From the NCBI RefSeq assembly GCF_015234515.1, contig NZ_JADGMY010000010.1:124001-188000 (forward strand): DNA of 64,000 nucleotides, in the 5' to 3' direction. The notes under the pieces are model-generated. The model made no database searches, had not been told where the DNA came from, and was given only the letters and a program-made list of their open reading frames with translations. Source of the DNA: Cellulomonas sp. GTDB taxonomy: Bacteria; Actinomycetota; Actinomycetes; Actinomycetales; Cellulomonadaceae. The translations under genes and the position numbers were made by a program. How positions within the stretch are numbered: position 1 is the stretch's first letter; each line of letters starts with the position of its first letter. Shown piece by piece: positions 9,969-19,268 of this stretch.

Positions 9969-10759
9969 CGATCGCCGGCGTCGGCACGCGGCTCGGGGGG
10001 CGGTGGGTCGTCGACGGCGTGGACGCGACCCCGCCGCCCGGTGCGCTGACGGGCCTCCTCGGGCCGAACGGCGCGGGCAAGACGACGCTGCTGCGTCTGG
10101 TGGCGGGCCTGCTGGAGCCGCAGGCCGGTGCCGTGCTCGTCAGCGACCCCGGCGCGCGCGACCCCGGACCGACGGTGCCGGTGCACACCATGGCCCGGCG
10201 GGTCCGCGCGCGGCACGTCGCGCTGCTGGAGCAGTCGTCCGACGCGGCCGTGCCCCTGAGCGTGCGCGAGGTGGTCGCGCTCGGTCGTATCCCGTACCGC
10301 ACCCTCTGGGGCACCGACACGGACGCGGGTGCGGTCGACCGGGTGCTGGCGGCGGCGTCGGCCGCGCACCTGGCGGAGCGCCCGTGGGCGACCCTCTCGG
10401 GTGGCGAGCGGCAGCGCGTCCACATCGCCCGCGCCCTCGCGCAGGAGCCGTCGCTGCTGCTGCTCGACGAGCCGACGAACCACCTCGACGTCAGCGCGCA
10501 GCTCGCGCTCCTGGGGTTCGTCCGCGGGCTCGGGGTGACGACCGTGGCCGCGCTGCACGACCTCAACCTGGCGGCGGCGTACTGCGAGCACGTGCTCGTG
10601 CTGTCCGCGGGACGGCTCGCCGCCGCCGGGCCGCCGGCCGAGGTGCTGACGCCCGCGCTGATGCGCGAGGTGTACGGCGTGGACGCGCACGTCCTCACGC
10701 ACCCGGTGACGGGCCGTCCCGTGATCGCGTACAGCCCCGCCGGGACGGCGGCACCCTGA
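9959..10759 (+). CDS. ABC transporter ATP-binding protein (F420-0/siderophore type)
   Basis: GTG at 9959 (VELTIAGVGTRL); GPNGAGKTTLLRLVAG, LSGGERQRVHIARAL, LLLDEPTNHLD. Confidence 0.85.
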   Translation: MELTIAGVGTRLGGRWVVDGVDATPPPGALTGLLGPNGAGKTTLLRLVAGLLEPQAGAVLVSDPGARDPGPTVPVHTMARRVRARHVALLEQSSDAAVPLSVREVVALGRIPYRTLWGTDTDAGAVDRVLAAASAAHLAERPWATLSGGERQRVHIARALAQEPSLLLLDEPTNHLDVSAQLALLGFVRGLGVTTVAALHDLNLAAAYCEHVLVLSAGRLAAAGPPAEVLTPALMREVYGVDAHVLTHPVTGRPVIAYSPAGTAAP

Positions 10760-11018
10760 GGGTCAGGCTGCCGTCCGGGAGCGTGGTCGACGCGGCTCAC
10801 CCGCGGGCTGCTCGCGTTGCTGCGCAACCGGCTGACGCCTCCCGCACCGGGCGGCCCGGGACCGCGCTCACGGGCCGGTCGCCCGACGGGGGCGGACGGA
10901 CCGGGTGAAGTGCAGCGTGCAGTGCACCACATCCGGTCCGCTCCGGTGGCGTCGGGCATAACTTCCGGGCGGGGGGGCTATCGCTCCGACCTGTACCCAG
11001 GCAGCGAAGGAGCGCCAC

Positions 11019-12050
11019 ATGAGGACCACAACGGTCGCACGAACACACACGGGCCGACGGACGGCAGCCGCTGTCACTCTCGCCGCCGCGGTGGCCCTCG
11101 CCGTCGCCCTGGCGCCGAGCGCTCAGGCGGCCCCGGTCCCGGTTCCGCTGGCCACGGCGGACGGCTTCGCGATCCTCGCGGGCGCCGGCATCACGAACAC
11201 GGGGTCGACGACCGTCGCCGGTGACATCGGCACGTCGCCGACGCCGTCCATCACGGGCGCGGGCTCCATCACGCAGACCGGCGCGACCCACGCGGCCGAC
11301 GGGGTCGCCGACCAGGCCAAGACGGACCTCGTCACCGCCTACGACCAGGCTGCGGGCCAGGGGCCGGTCCTCGCGGTGCCCGTCGAGCTCGGGGGTCTGA
11401 CGCTGACGTCGGGCGTGTACTCCTCGGGCGGCGCGCTGGGTCTCACCGGCACGTTGACCCTCGACGGCGGCGGCGACCCGAACGCCGTCTTCGTCTTCCA
11501 GACCCCGTCGACGCTGATCACGGCGACCGACAGCACCGTCGCCCTCGTCAACGGCGCACAGGCCTGCAACGTGTACTGGCAGGTCGGCAGCTCGGCCACG
11601 CTGGGCGTGCGGACGCAGTTCACCGGGACTGTCATGGCCCTGACGTCGATCACCCTCACGACGGGGGCGACGGTCGACGGTCGTGTCCTGGCGCGCGACG
11701 GCGCCGTGACGCTGGACTCCAACACGATCATCCGCCCGTCGTGCGCGACGCCGACGCCGAGCGCCTCGCCCAGCGCGACCGCGAGCCCCGGCGCGACCGC
11801 CGGACCGGTCCCGGGCGACGGCGCGAGCGCTGCCCCGGGCACGGGGTCGGGAGCCGGCACGGGCACCGGCACGGGTGCCGGGAGCGGCCCGCAGGTCCCG
11901 CGCGTGCCGGTCGGCGGGGTGGAGACGGGCGACGGCAGCAGCGTCGGGTCGTCGGTCGGCGCTCCGGTGGCTCTCGCCCTCGTGGGGGGTGTCGCACTGG
12001 TCGCCGGCGTCCTACGACAGCGCGCGCGTCGTCCGTCCCCGGTGGCGTGA
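11019..12050 (+). CDS. DUF3494 ice-binding-like secreted protein with C-terminal TM anchor
   Basis: Signal peptide; LATADGFAILAGAGITNTGSTTVAGDIGTSP...NAVFVFQTPSTLITATDSTVALVNGAQACNVYWQVGSSATLG...FTGTVMALTSITLTTGATVDGRVLARDGAVTLDSNTI, hallmark DUF3494; Gly/Thr-rich stalk, TM, basic tail. Confidence 0.88.
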   Translation: MRTTTVARTHTGRRTAAAVTLAAAVALAVALAPSAQAAPVPVPLATADGFAILAGAGITNTGSTTVAGDIGTSPTPSITGAGSITQTGATHAADGVADQAKTDLVTAYDQAAGQGPVLAVPVELGGLTLTSGVYSSGGALGLTGTLTLDGGGDPNAVFVFQTPSTLITATDSTVALVNGAQACNVYWQVGSSATLGVRTQFTGTVMALTSITLTTGATVDGRVLARDGAVTLDSNTIIRPSCATPTPSASPSATASPGATAGPVPGDGASAAPGTGSGAGTGTGTGAGSGPQVPRVPVGGVETGDGSSVGSSVGAPVALALVGGVALVAGVLRQRARRPSPVA

Positions 12051-12066
12051 CGCAGCCGGCTGCAGC

Positions 12067-12687
12067 ATGAGGTGGTGGCGTACCGCGACGGGCACGACGG
12101 TGCTCGTCGTCGCCCTGACCGCCTGCAGCACCGCGCCCGCCGTCGCACCGGCGCCGACGTCCTCGGCCGTCGCCGCGCGGCCCACGCCGTCCGCGGAGGC
12201 GTCGACGGTCGGGTCGGAGCGGCCACCGGTGATGGCGGCCTCCGTCCCCGTCCGGGTGGAGATCCCCGCGATCGGTGTCGACTCCGAGCTGATGCGGCTG
12301 GGCCTGCAGGACGACGGCACGATGGAGGTGCCACCGGCAGGGTTCCCCGCGGGCTGGTACGACGGCGCGCCGACCCCCGGTGAGCTCGGTCCGGCGGTCA
12401 TCGCCGGTCACGTCGACTGGACCACCGGACCCGGGGTCTTCTACGACCTCGCGAAGGTGTCCGTCGGCGACGAGGTCCGGGTGGGACGCGCCGACGGGAC
12501 GACGCCCGTGTTCGTCGTGACCGCGGTGCAGGAGCACCCGAAGGACGAGTTCCCGACGGCGGCCGTGTACGGCGACATCGAGCACGCGGGGCTGCGCCTG
12601 ATCACCTGCGGCGGCGAGTGGGACCGGTCGGTGCGCCACTACACGGCGAACGTCGTGGTCTTCGCGGAGCTCGCGCACCCGGGCTGA
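12067..12687 (+). CDS. Class F sortase
   Basis: VRVEIPAIGVDSELMRLGL, GPAVIAGHVDW (catalytic His), LRLITCGGEWDRSVRHYTANVVVFAEL (TC..R). Confidence 0.88.
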   Translation: MRWWRTATGTTVLVVALTACSTAPAVAPAPTSSAVAARPTPSAEASTVGSERPPVMAASVPVRVEIPAIGVDSELMRLGLQDDGTMEVPPAGFPAGWYDGAPTPGELGPAVIAGHVDWTTGPGVFYDLAKVSVGDEVRVGRADGTTPVFVVTAVQEHPKDEFPTAAVYGDIEHAGLRLITCGGEWDRSVRHYTANVVVFAELAHPG

Positions 12688-12713
12688 CGGGCCGGCCCGT
12701 TCCCCGCGGGTGC

Positions 12714-12745
12714 GCCGCCCACCGGCGAGGTTCCCGGTGGGCGGC
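12714..12745. terminator. Bidirectional hairpin between convergent genes
   Basis: gccgcccaccgg...ccggtgggcggc, 12-bp perfect arms. Confidence 0.65.
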
Positions 12746-12802
12746 TGCGCGTGTCGCCGGTCCGTCCTCGGTGTCGACGGTGAGGGGCGGGCGCCCCCGT
12801 GC

Positions 12803-13099
12803 TCAGCCGCGCAGGCCGGCGGCGAGCTGGGCGTCGGCGTCCTCAAGGGTCGCGGCCGCGGCGCGCAGGTACTCGCCCAGCGACGTCAGCGCGGAGACGG
12901 TGTCGGTCGCCCCCTGGGTGAACTGGCGGTACGACTCGCCGAACGCGACCGACGCCTGGTCGGTGACGAAGCCTGACGACACGAGCGACTCGATGAACGC
13001 CCGCAGCTCACCCAGGCGGTTCGTGATCTCGTCCTGCCCGGCGGTCAGGCGCGTCGCCGCGTCCCGCATCTCCTGGTAGCTGACGTCGATGTTCGCCAT
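12803..13099 (-). CDS. WXG100-family type VII secretion target (EsxA-like; Trp replaced, GFVTDQAS)
   Basis: 98 aa helical hairpin MANIDVSYQEMRDAATRLTAGQDEITNRLGEL...SSGFVTDQASVAFGESYRQF; next to the EccC gene. Confidence 0.85.
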   Translation of the reverse strand: MANIDVSYQEMRDAATRLTAGQDEITNRLGELRAFIESLVSSGFVTDQASVAFGESYRQFTQGATDTVSALTSLGEYLRAAAATLEDADAQLAAGLRG

Positions 13100-13227
13100 G
13101 TGGCACTCCCCTGCTGCTCGTGGCGGCGGGGTCCGTCCCCGCCGTGGTGCCGCGCACCGGCGCTGACGCTAGCGAGTTTCGTCCTGGGTCGTCCTGCTTT
13201 GTCCACAGGCTCCGCCGCGACGGACCG

Positions 13228-16200
13228 TCAGTCGGAGACGGGAAGCTGCACGCGTCTCAGACGCCCCTGCTCCACCAGCACACCGCGCCCCGGCGGGAAC
13301 TCGGCACGCCCCATCCGGGGGAACGCCGTGCGGAACAGCGCGTCACCGTCCATGTGGTCCGGCTGCAGCACGAGGCCGCGGCGCCCGTTGCGCACCTCGG
13401 CGACGAGCGGCCACGACGAGCCCCACGTGCTCGTCTCGGACTCCGCGAGCACGAAGTGGTCGTTGCGGCGTGCGGTGCGGACCGCCTCGGTGAGCGCCTG
13501 CTCCGCGGGCCCCCCGAGCAGGTCGGCGATCGCCTCGACGACGAGCACGACGGGGGCGCCGTCGGCCGGCGCCGCGGTGAGCTGCGGCAGCAGGTCGCGC
13601 GCCAGGGTCGCGATCTCGTCGGGCGTGCCCGCGGTGCCGGTCCAGTCGACGCGCTCGCGCACCGGGGAGCGCCGCGCGCCCACGTAGTACAGGGACGCAG
13701 CGGGCATCGCGCGCCGCAGTGCGTCGCCGAAGGAGACGAGCGCGGTCGTCCGGCCGGACCCGGGCATCCCGGCGAGCAGGAACGTGCCGCGCGGGGCGAA
13801 GCCGCAGGGGGCGAGCGTGTCGTCGGCGACGCCGAGCACGGGAAGGCCGTCGACGGTGGCCGGCAGGCTCGACGCCACGACGACCGTCGGCAGCCGACGC
13901 ACCGGCGGCGTCTGCGGCACGCCGGCCGCACGCAGCCGCCGCGCGACGGCGGTGATCGCCATCGCCTGCTCGGCCGGTGCGGTCCTGCCCCCGGGGACGG
14001 CGACCTGCAGCTCGTCGCCCTCGCCGGCGAAGACCCCGCGACCCGGCGGGGACTGCGGACCGAGCACGTCCTTAGGAACGTCGAGGACGCTGTACGCGCT
14101 CTCGTCCGCCTGCCGCAGCACGAGGCGCCGCGCGACGCTGCCCGCGAGCGACGTGGGCAGCGCGCCGGGCCGCTCGGCCGACATCGCGACGTGCACGCCC
14201 AGCGGCCGCCCCTCGGCGACGAGCCGCTGGAGCACCGACCACGCGCCGGTCCGGCCGGCGTCGGCCTCGTGCGCCTCGCGGAACGCGGCCAGCCCGTCGA
14301 TCAGGAGCAGCAACCGCGGCTCGTCCTGCCGTCCGCTCAGCGCGCGGTAGTCCGTCAGGGAACCGGCGCGCACGGCCGCGTAGCGGGTGGCGCGGTCGTC
14401 GAGCGCGGCGCGCAAGGTACGCATCAGGCGTTGCAGCCGCTCGGTGTCCGAGCCGTCGACGACCGAGCCGACGACGGGCAGCTCCTCGAGCATCGCCAGG
14501 CCGCCCGACCCCAGGTCCAGGCCGTGGACCTGGACCGGGCCCCCCGCCCCGAGAACACCGAGCGCCGCACTGACCGCCAGCGTGCGCAGCGCGGTGGACT
14601 TGCCCGACCCGCTCGTGCCGAGGACGACCAACGACCCCTCGGCGTCGGGGTCCCACACCCACGGGTGCTGCTCCTGACGCGCGGGCCGGTCCACGACACC
14701 CAGGACGACACCGGGCCGCGCCGGGTCGACGACGTCCTCGAGCGCCCGCACGGACGCGAGCTCGGGCAGCCACGGGCGTCGCGGCGGGGGGATCGCCGCG
14801 GCGCGTGCCGCCGCCCGCAGCGTGCGGACGGTCCGCTCGAGGTCGGTCGGTCCCTCGTCGTCCGGCAGCGGGGCGTCGACCGGCGCCGGGAGGTCCCAGG
14901 GCTCGCCCGGACCGAACTCCAGGCTCTCGAGCGCGACGGCGGCGCGTGGCGGCGTCGCGCTCGACCGCCCACCCGCGTACCCGGCCTGGAAGAGCGCCAA
15001 CCGCCCGGGACCGGTCCGTACCGCACCGCGGCCGGGGACCGCCGGGTCGAAGCCTGCTGCGAGCGGCGTGCCGAGGACGTCCGTCGAGTCCGCCTCGTCG
15101 GCCATCCGCAGCGCGATGCGCAGGTTCGTGTTGGCGCGCAGGTTGTCCTTGATGACGCCCGCCGGCCGCTGCGTGGCCAGGACGAGGTGCAGGCCGAGGG
15201 ACCGGCCCCGCTGCGCGACGTCGACGACGCCGTCGACGAACTCGGGCACGTCGGCCGCGAGCGCCGCGAACTCGTCCACGACGATGACGAGCGACGGTGG
15301 TGTCTGGGGGTCGCCCGTGCGCTCCAGCGTGAGCAGGTCCTTGACGCCCTTGCGCTGCAGCAGGTGCTCGCGCCGGCGCACCTCGGCGCGCAAGGAGACG
15401 AGCGCCCGCCGCACGAGGTGCGGCGACAGGTCGGTGACGAGGCCCACGGCGTGCGGCAGCTCCACGCACTCGCCGAAGGCCGCGCCGCCCTTGTAGTCGA
15501 CGAAGAGGAACGTGACCCGGTCCGGGCTGTGCGCCGTGGCCAGGCCCAGGACCCACGACTGCAGGAACTCGCTCTTGCCCGACCCCGTCGTCCCGCCGAC
15601 GAGCGCGTGCGGCCCCTGCGTGCGCAGGTCGAGCACGAACTGGCCGGTCGCGCCCTGCCCGACGACGGCCCGCAGGCCCGCGTCCCCCCGGCGCCGCACG
15701 GCGGCTCCGGTGCGCGCCAGGACCGAGCCCGTCTCGTGCCAGCGCTCGACCACCGCCCCGGGGTCGTCGGCGACCTCCGGCCCGAGCAGGCTCAGCTGCC
15801 CGACGGAGCGCGGCAGGTCCGACTCGTCGACGACGGGCGTCCCGTCGTCCACGACGGCAGCGAGCCGACGTGCGAGGTCCGTCGCCGCGGGGACGTCGAC
15901 GCGCTCGCACGTGACGGCGTCCCACCGGCCGTCACGCGTCCTGCCCACCCGTCCCCCCGTGTCGTCGACCGCGAGGAAGGCGCGGCACGCGGCGGGCAGC
16001 CCGTCGACCTGCGCCGCGCACCACAGCACGTGCACGCCGACGCCCGGGCCGTCCTCGGCGAGCCGGACCAGCCGCCCGCGCTCGGCCTGCGCGTCGTCCT
16101 CGACGACGAGGAGCACGGCGGGCTCGGCCGCCCCGCCGTGCCGCCCGAGGGCCTGCCGCGCCGCGACCAGCTCCTCGAGCGCCGTGACGACCCGGGTGGA

Positions 16201-17634
16201 CGTCATGGGGTCGGCCGCCAGGTGCGGACCCGTCAGCGGGCTGTGCGGGGAGGCGACGTGCGGCAACCACTTGAGCCAGTCCCACCGGTCCCGGCTGGAC
16301 GACGACGCCACGCCCGTGACGACGAGCTCGGACGGCGCGTGCAGGCAGACCAGCTGAGCGACGAGGGCCCGCGCGACGTCGTCCACCTGCGCCCGCGGAC
16401 CGGCGACACCCACCGCACCGACGTCACGCAGCGCGACGTCGACGGGCACACCGTCCACGTGGGCGAACCGGTCGCGCAGCTCTTCCACCAGCGCCCAGTG
16501 CTCGGCGCTCGCTCGTCCGCGGGGCGGGAGCCGCAGCGTCGTGCGGGACGCCGACGTGCCGACACCCAGCCGCAGGGTCAGGAAGGCGGGCTCGCCGGGG
16601 CGCCGCGACCACAGGACGGGGCCGAGGTCACGAGCAGCGCGGACGGCCTGCCCCGTCGAGGGCAGCTCGCCCAGGCGCGCGAGCCGCTCCTCCTGCAGCC
16701 CCGCCGTCAGGTCCGCGTCGAGCGCGTCCAGCGACGTCCGGAACGCCGCGGTCTCCTCCTTGAGCCGCCGCCGCTCGGTGAACCGCTTGTCGACCCAGCC
16801 CGCGACGAGCAGCAGAGGGCTCAGGGCGAGGAACACGAGCGTCGTGGGGCGGGGCATGATCGCGTAGAGCACCGCGCCCATCACGACCGGCGCAGCCAGC
16901 GCCACCGCGGGGAAGCGTCCGGGCCGTGCCGGCTCGGGTGGTGCGGGCGCCTCCACGGTCCGCTCGGGGTGCACCGGCACGACCCGGGGAGACCGGTTGA
17001 ACGCCACGACGGCGGACCCGTCGCCGGAGCCGTCCGCGGGCCGCACGCGCGTGAGCGTGAGGATGGTCTCGCCGAGCACCACGTAGTCCCGCGGCCCCAC
17101 GGCCGCGCGCTCGACCCGGCCCCACCCGATGACGACCCCGTTCGACGACCCGTCGTCGACCACCTCGACCGCGTCACCGACCACCACCCGCGCGTGCGTC
17201 GTGGAGACCGTAGCGTCGGTGAGCCGCACGTCGCTGTGCCGTCCGCGGCCGACCGTCGTCGTGCCGCGCGGCAGGTGGACCTCCAGGCCGGCGTCCGGGC
17301 CGCTGACCACCGTCAGACGGGCGTGCGCGTCCTGCGGCGCGACGCCCGTGCCGGACGGCTCGTCGACGACCGGCGTCAGGCCGACCGTCGAGCCCGCACG
17401 CAGGCCCGCCTCGGCGAGGCCGGCACGGGACGCCAGGGTGCGCGGCGCCCCACCGTCCGGTGGGGAGAGCGCCAGCGTGACCGGACCGGAGACGACCCGT
17501 CCGGCAACGGCCTCCGCCCGCACGAACGTGTCGGCGACGTCGGCGACGGTCGCGCCCGCGTCCGCGGTCACGACGACGTCCACCTCGACGGTGCGGTCCG
17601 CCACCGGGCGTCGGTACGTCAGTCGGGTCCGCAC
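13228..17634 (-). CDS. FHA domain-containing FtsK/SpoIIIE-type ATPase (EccC-like, type VII secretion)
   Basis: GTG at 17634 (VRTRLTYRRP...); FHA TTVGRGRHSDVRLTDATVSTTHARV; FtsK P-loops GGTTGSGKSEFLQSWV, GTSGSGKSTALRTL, GMPGSGRTTAL; LVLATQRPAGVI. Confidence 0.9.
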   Translation of the reverse strand: MRTRLTYRRPVADRTVEVDVVVTADAGATVADVADTFVRAEAVAGRVVSGPVTLALSPPDGGAPRTLASRAGLAEAGLRAGSTVGLTPVVDEPSGTGVAPQDAHARLTVVSGPDAGLEVHLPRGTTTVGRGRHSDVRLTDATVSTTHARVVVGDAVEVVDDGSSNGVVIGWGRVERAAVGPRDYVVLGETILTLTRVRPADGSGDGSAVVAFNRSPRVVPVHPERTVEAPAPPEPARPGRFPAVALAAPVVMGAVLYAIMPRPTTLVFLALSPLLLVAGWVDKRFTERRRLKEETAAFRTSLDALDADLTAGLQEERLARLGELPSTGQAVRAARDLGPVLWSRRPGEPAFLTLRLGVGTSASRTTLRLPPRGRASAEHWALVEELRDRFAHVDGVPVDVALRDVGAVGVAGPRAQVDDVARALVAQLVCLHAPSELVVTGVASSSSRDRWDWLKWLPHVASPHSPLTGPHLAADPMTSTRVVTALEELVAARQALGRHGGAAEPAVLLVVEDDAQAERGRLVRLAEDGPGVGVHVLWCAAQVDGLPAACRAFLAVDDTGGRVGRTRDGRWDAVTCERVDVPAATDLARRLAAVVDDGTPVVDESDLPRSVGQLSLLGPEVADDPGAVVERWHETGSVLARTGAAVRRRGDAGLRAVVGQGATGQFVLDLRTQGPHALVGGTTGSGKSEFLQSWVLGLATAHSPDRVTFLFVDYKGGAAFGECVELPHAVGLVTDLSPHLVRRALVSLRAEVRRREHLLQRKGVKDLLTLERTGDPQTPPSLVIVVDEFAALAADVPEFVDGVVDVAQRGRSLGLHLVLATQRPAGVIKDNLRANTNLRIALRMADEADSTDVLGTPLAAGFDPAVPGRGAVRTGPGRLALFQAGYAGGRSSATPPRAAVALESLEFGPGEPWDLPAPVDAPLPDDEGPTDLERTVRTLRAAARAAAIPPPRRPWLPELASVRALEDVVDPARPGVVLGVVDRPARQEQHPWVWDPDAEGSLVVLGTSGSGKSTALRTLAVSAALGVLGAGGPVQVHGLDLGSGGLAMLEELPVVGSVVDGSDTERLQRLMRTLRAALDDRATRYAAVRAGSLTDYRALSGRQDEPRLLLLIDGLAAFREAHEADAGRTGAWSVLQRLVAEGRPLGVHVAMSAERPGALPTSLAGSVARRLVLRQADESAYSVLDVPKDVLGPQSPPGRGVFAGEGDELQVAVPGGRTAPAEQAMAITAVARRLRAAGVPQTPPVRRLPTVVVASSLPATVDGLPVLGVADDTLAPCGFAPRGTFLLAGMPGSGRTTALVSFGDALRRAMPAASLYYVGARRSPVRERVDWTGTAGTPDEIATLARDLLPQLTAAPADGAPVVLVVEAIADLLGGPAEQALTEAVRTARRNDHFVLAESETSTWGSSWPLVAEVRNGRRGLVLQPDHMDGDALFRTAFPRMGRAEFPPGRGVLVEQGRLRRVQLPVSD

Positions 17635-17785
17635 GTCGCTCCCTCGCTCGTCCGTCGGTGCTCGTCGACCGGAGGACGTCGGAGCGCGCCGAGGGTAGCG
17701 AGAAACGACGGCCGGGTGTCCGGTTCGTCCACATCCCTCCCCGGCGACCCTTGTGCGCACGCGCCCGTGCCTCGACGATGGCCCG

Positions 17786-18514
17786 GTGGCCCGCTCGACT
17801 GCCGACCTCGCCGCCTGGGACCGGTCCGCGCGGACGTACGCCTCGACCGTGGGCGGTCCCGACGACTCGTTCCGGCGCAGGTTCGAGCCGTTCCTCGACC
17901 GGTGGCTGCCGCCGGGCACCCCCGACGTGCTCGACCTCGGGTGCGGCCACGGGTGGCTCGCGGCGTCGCTCGCCGGCCGCGGCGCGCGCGTCGTCGGCGT
18001 GGACGGCAGCGCCGAGCTCGTCGCCCGCGCGCGGGCCGACCACCCGGGCGTGCGGTTCGAGGTGGCCGACCTGACCGCGGGTCTCCCGGACGGCCTGCCG
18101 GACCGCGTGGACGTGGCCGTGAGCCACATGGTGCTCATGGACCTGCCGGAGCTCGACCGGCTGCTCGCCGACGTCGCCGCCCGGCTCACCGAGGACGGCG
18201 TGCTCGTCGCGTCGATCCTGCATCCCGCGTTCTTCCGCCAGCAGCCGGTGTACGACGCGGAGCGCCACCGCCGCGTCACCGGCTACCTCGGGCACGAGGA
18301 GTGGTGGATCGACGACTTCGGCGGGCACCGTCACTACCACCGGCCCCTCGCCTGGTACGTCCACCGCCTGCGCGACGCCGGCCTGGCGGTCGTGGACCTG
18401 GACGAGCCGCCGTCCCTCCCCCACCACCGCGCCCCGCGGGACGCGTGGACCGACGACGAGCGCTGGTTCGCCACGATCCCCACCATGCTGTCGTTCGCGG
18501 CACGTCGGCTCTGA
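17786..18514 (+). CDS. Class I SAM-dependent methyltransferase
   Basis: PDVLDLGCGHGWLAASLAGRGARVVGVDGSAELV. Confidence 0.88.
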   Translation: MARSTADLAAWDRSARTYASTVGGPDDSFRRRFEPFLDRWLPPGTPDVLDLGCGHGWLAASLAGRGARVVGVDGSAELVARARADHPGVRFEVADLTAGLPDGLPDRVDVAVSHMVLMDLPELDRLLADVAARLTEDGVLVASILHPAFFRQQPVYDAERHRRVTGYLGHEEWWIDDFGGHRHYHRPLAWYVHRLRDAGLAVVDLDEPPSLPHHRAPRDAWTDDERWFATIPTMLSFAARRL

Positions 18515-18537
18515 GCGCGGGCCCCTACGATCCAGTG

Positions 18538-18972
18538 ATGCAGCCGCTGTCGACGACGACCATCACCCGATCGTTCCAGTGGGGCATCGTGATCGTGAGC
18601 GACCCCGAGGGCGAGATCCCTGACGTCGATCCGGACGCCGCGACCACGGCGGCGAGCGGGGCGCTGGTCGCCCTGGTGCGGCACGAGGCCGACGTGCCGT
18701 CGTTCGACGACGACTTCGAGCTGGCGATGGTCGAGATCACGGTCAGGTTGCTCGCCGAGGAGGCCGACCTCGGCGACCGCCGCGCGCTCTTCGACGGCGC
18801 GCTCGACACCCCGGCCGGGACCCTCTCGGTCGGTGACGCGAACGACGAGGTGCTCGTCTCGACACATCACGGCCGCACCCGCGTCGTCGTCAGCGTCCCC
18901 GGTGACTGGCCCGTGGACGACCACCACCACGAGTCGCTGCAGATCGATCTCGTCCCGGTGACCGCCTCGTAG
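18538..18972 (+). CDS. Hypothetical acidic protein (144 aa)
   Basis: ORF MQPLSTTTITRSFQWGIVIVSDPEGEIPD...; no family recognised. Confidence 0.6.
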   Translation: MQPLSTTTITRSFQWGIVIVSDPEGEIPDVDPDAATTAASGALVALVRHEADVPSFDDDFELAMVEITVRLLAEEADLGDRRALFDGALDTPAGTLSVGDANDEVLVSTHHGRTRVVVSVPGDWPVDDHHHESLQIDLVPVTAS

Positions 18973-19053
18973 CCCGACCGTCCGCGCGGCCCGCAGAGGC
19001 AGATCGGCTCCCGTCGCGAGTCGTCCCTCATCGAGGGCTGCCAGAATCGCACC

Positions 19054-19170
19054 ATGACGCTCTGGCTCACGGGTGATCTGACCGCAGACCGGCTCCTCAC
19101 GGAGGATCCGTTGGCACTTCTCCTGGGGATGCTCCTCGAGCAGAGAGGAGTGAGGCACATGGCCCCTTAG
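19054..19170 (+). pseudogene. Truncated 5' end of HhH-GPD repair gene (fragment 1)
   Basis: MTLWLTGDLTADRLLTEDPLALLLGMLLEQRGVRHMAP*, colinear with the N-terminus of the intact gene at 22573 up to LLLEQ. Confidence 0.85.
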
Positions 19171-19268
19171 GATGGACGCCAGGGAAGATGTGGCGGATTG
19201 CGACGCGCTCCATGAAAGTGTCCTGAAGCGGGTGGCTGAGAACTCTGACACCAGCTTCGTGCCGCTGA

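Noticed and set aside
13120-18972. 1950-aa plus-strand ORF (and many other large ORFs such as 26..2551 +, 30888..33851 -, 7632..9791 -)
   Set aside because: Antisense GC-rich shadow ORFs over clearly coding EccC, ABC and valS genes; compositionally biased (Arg/Gly/Asp/His) with no recognisable domains.
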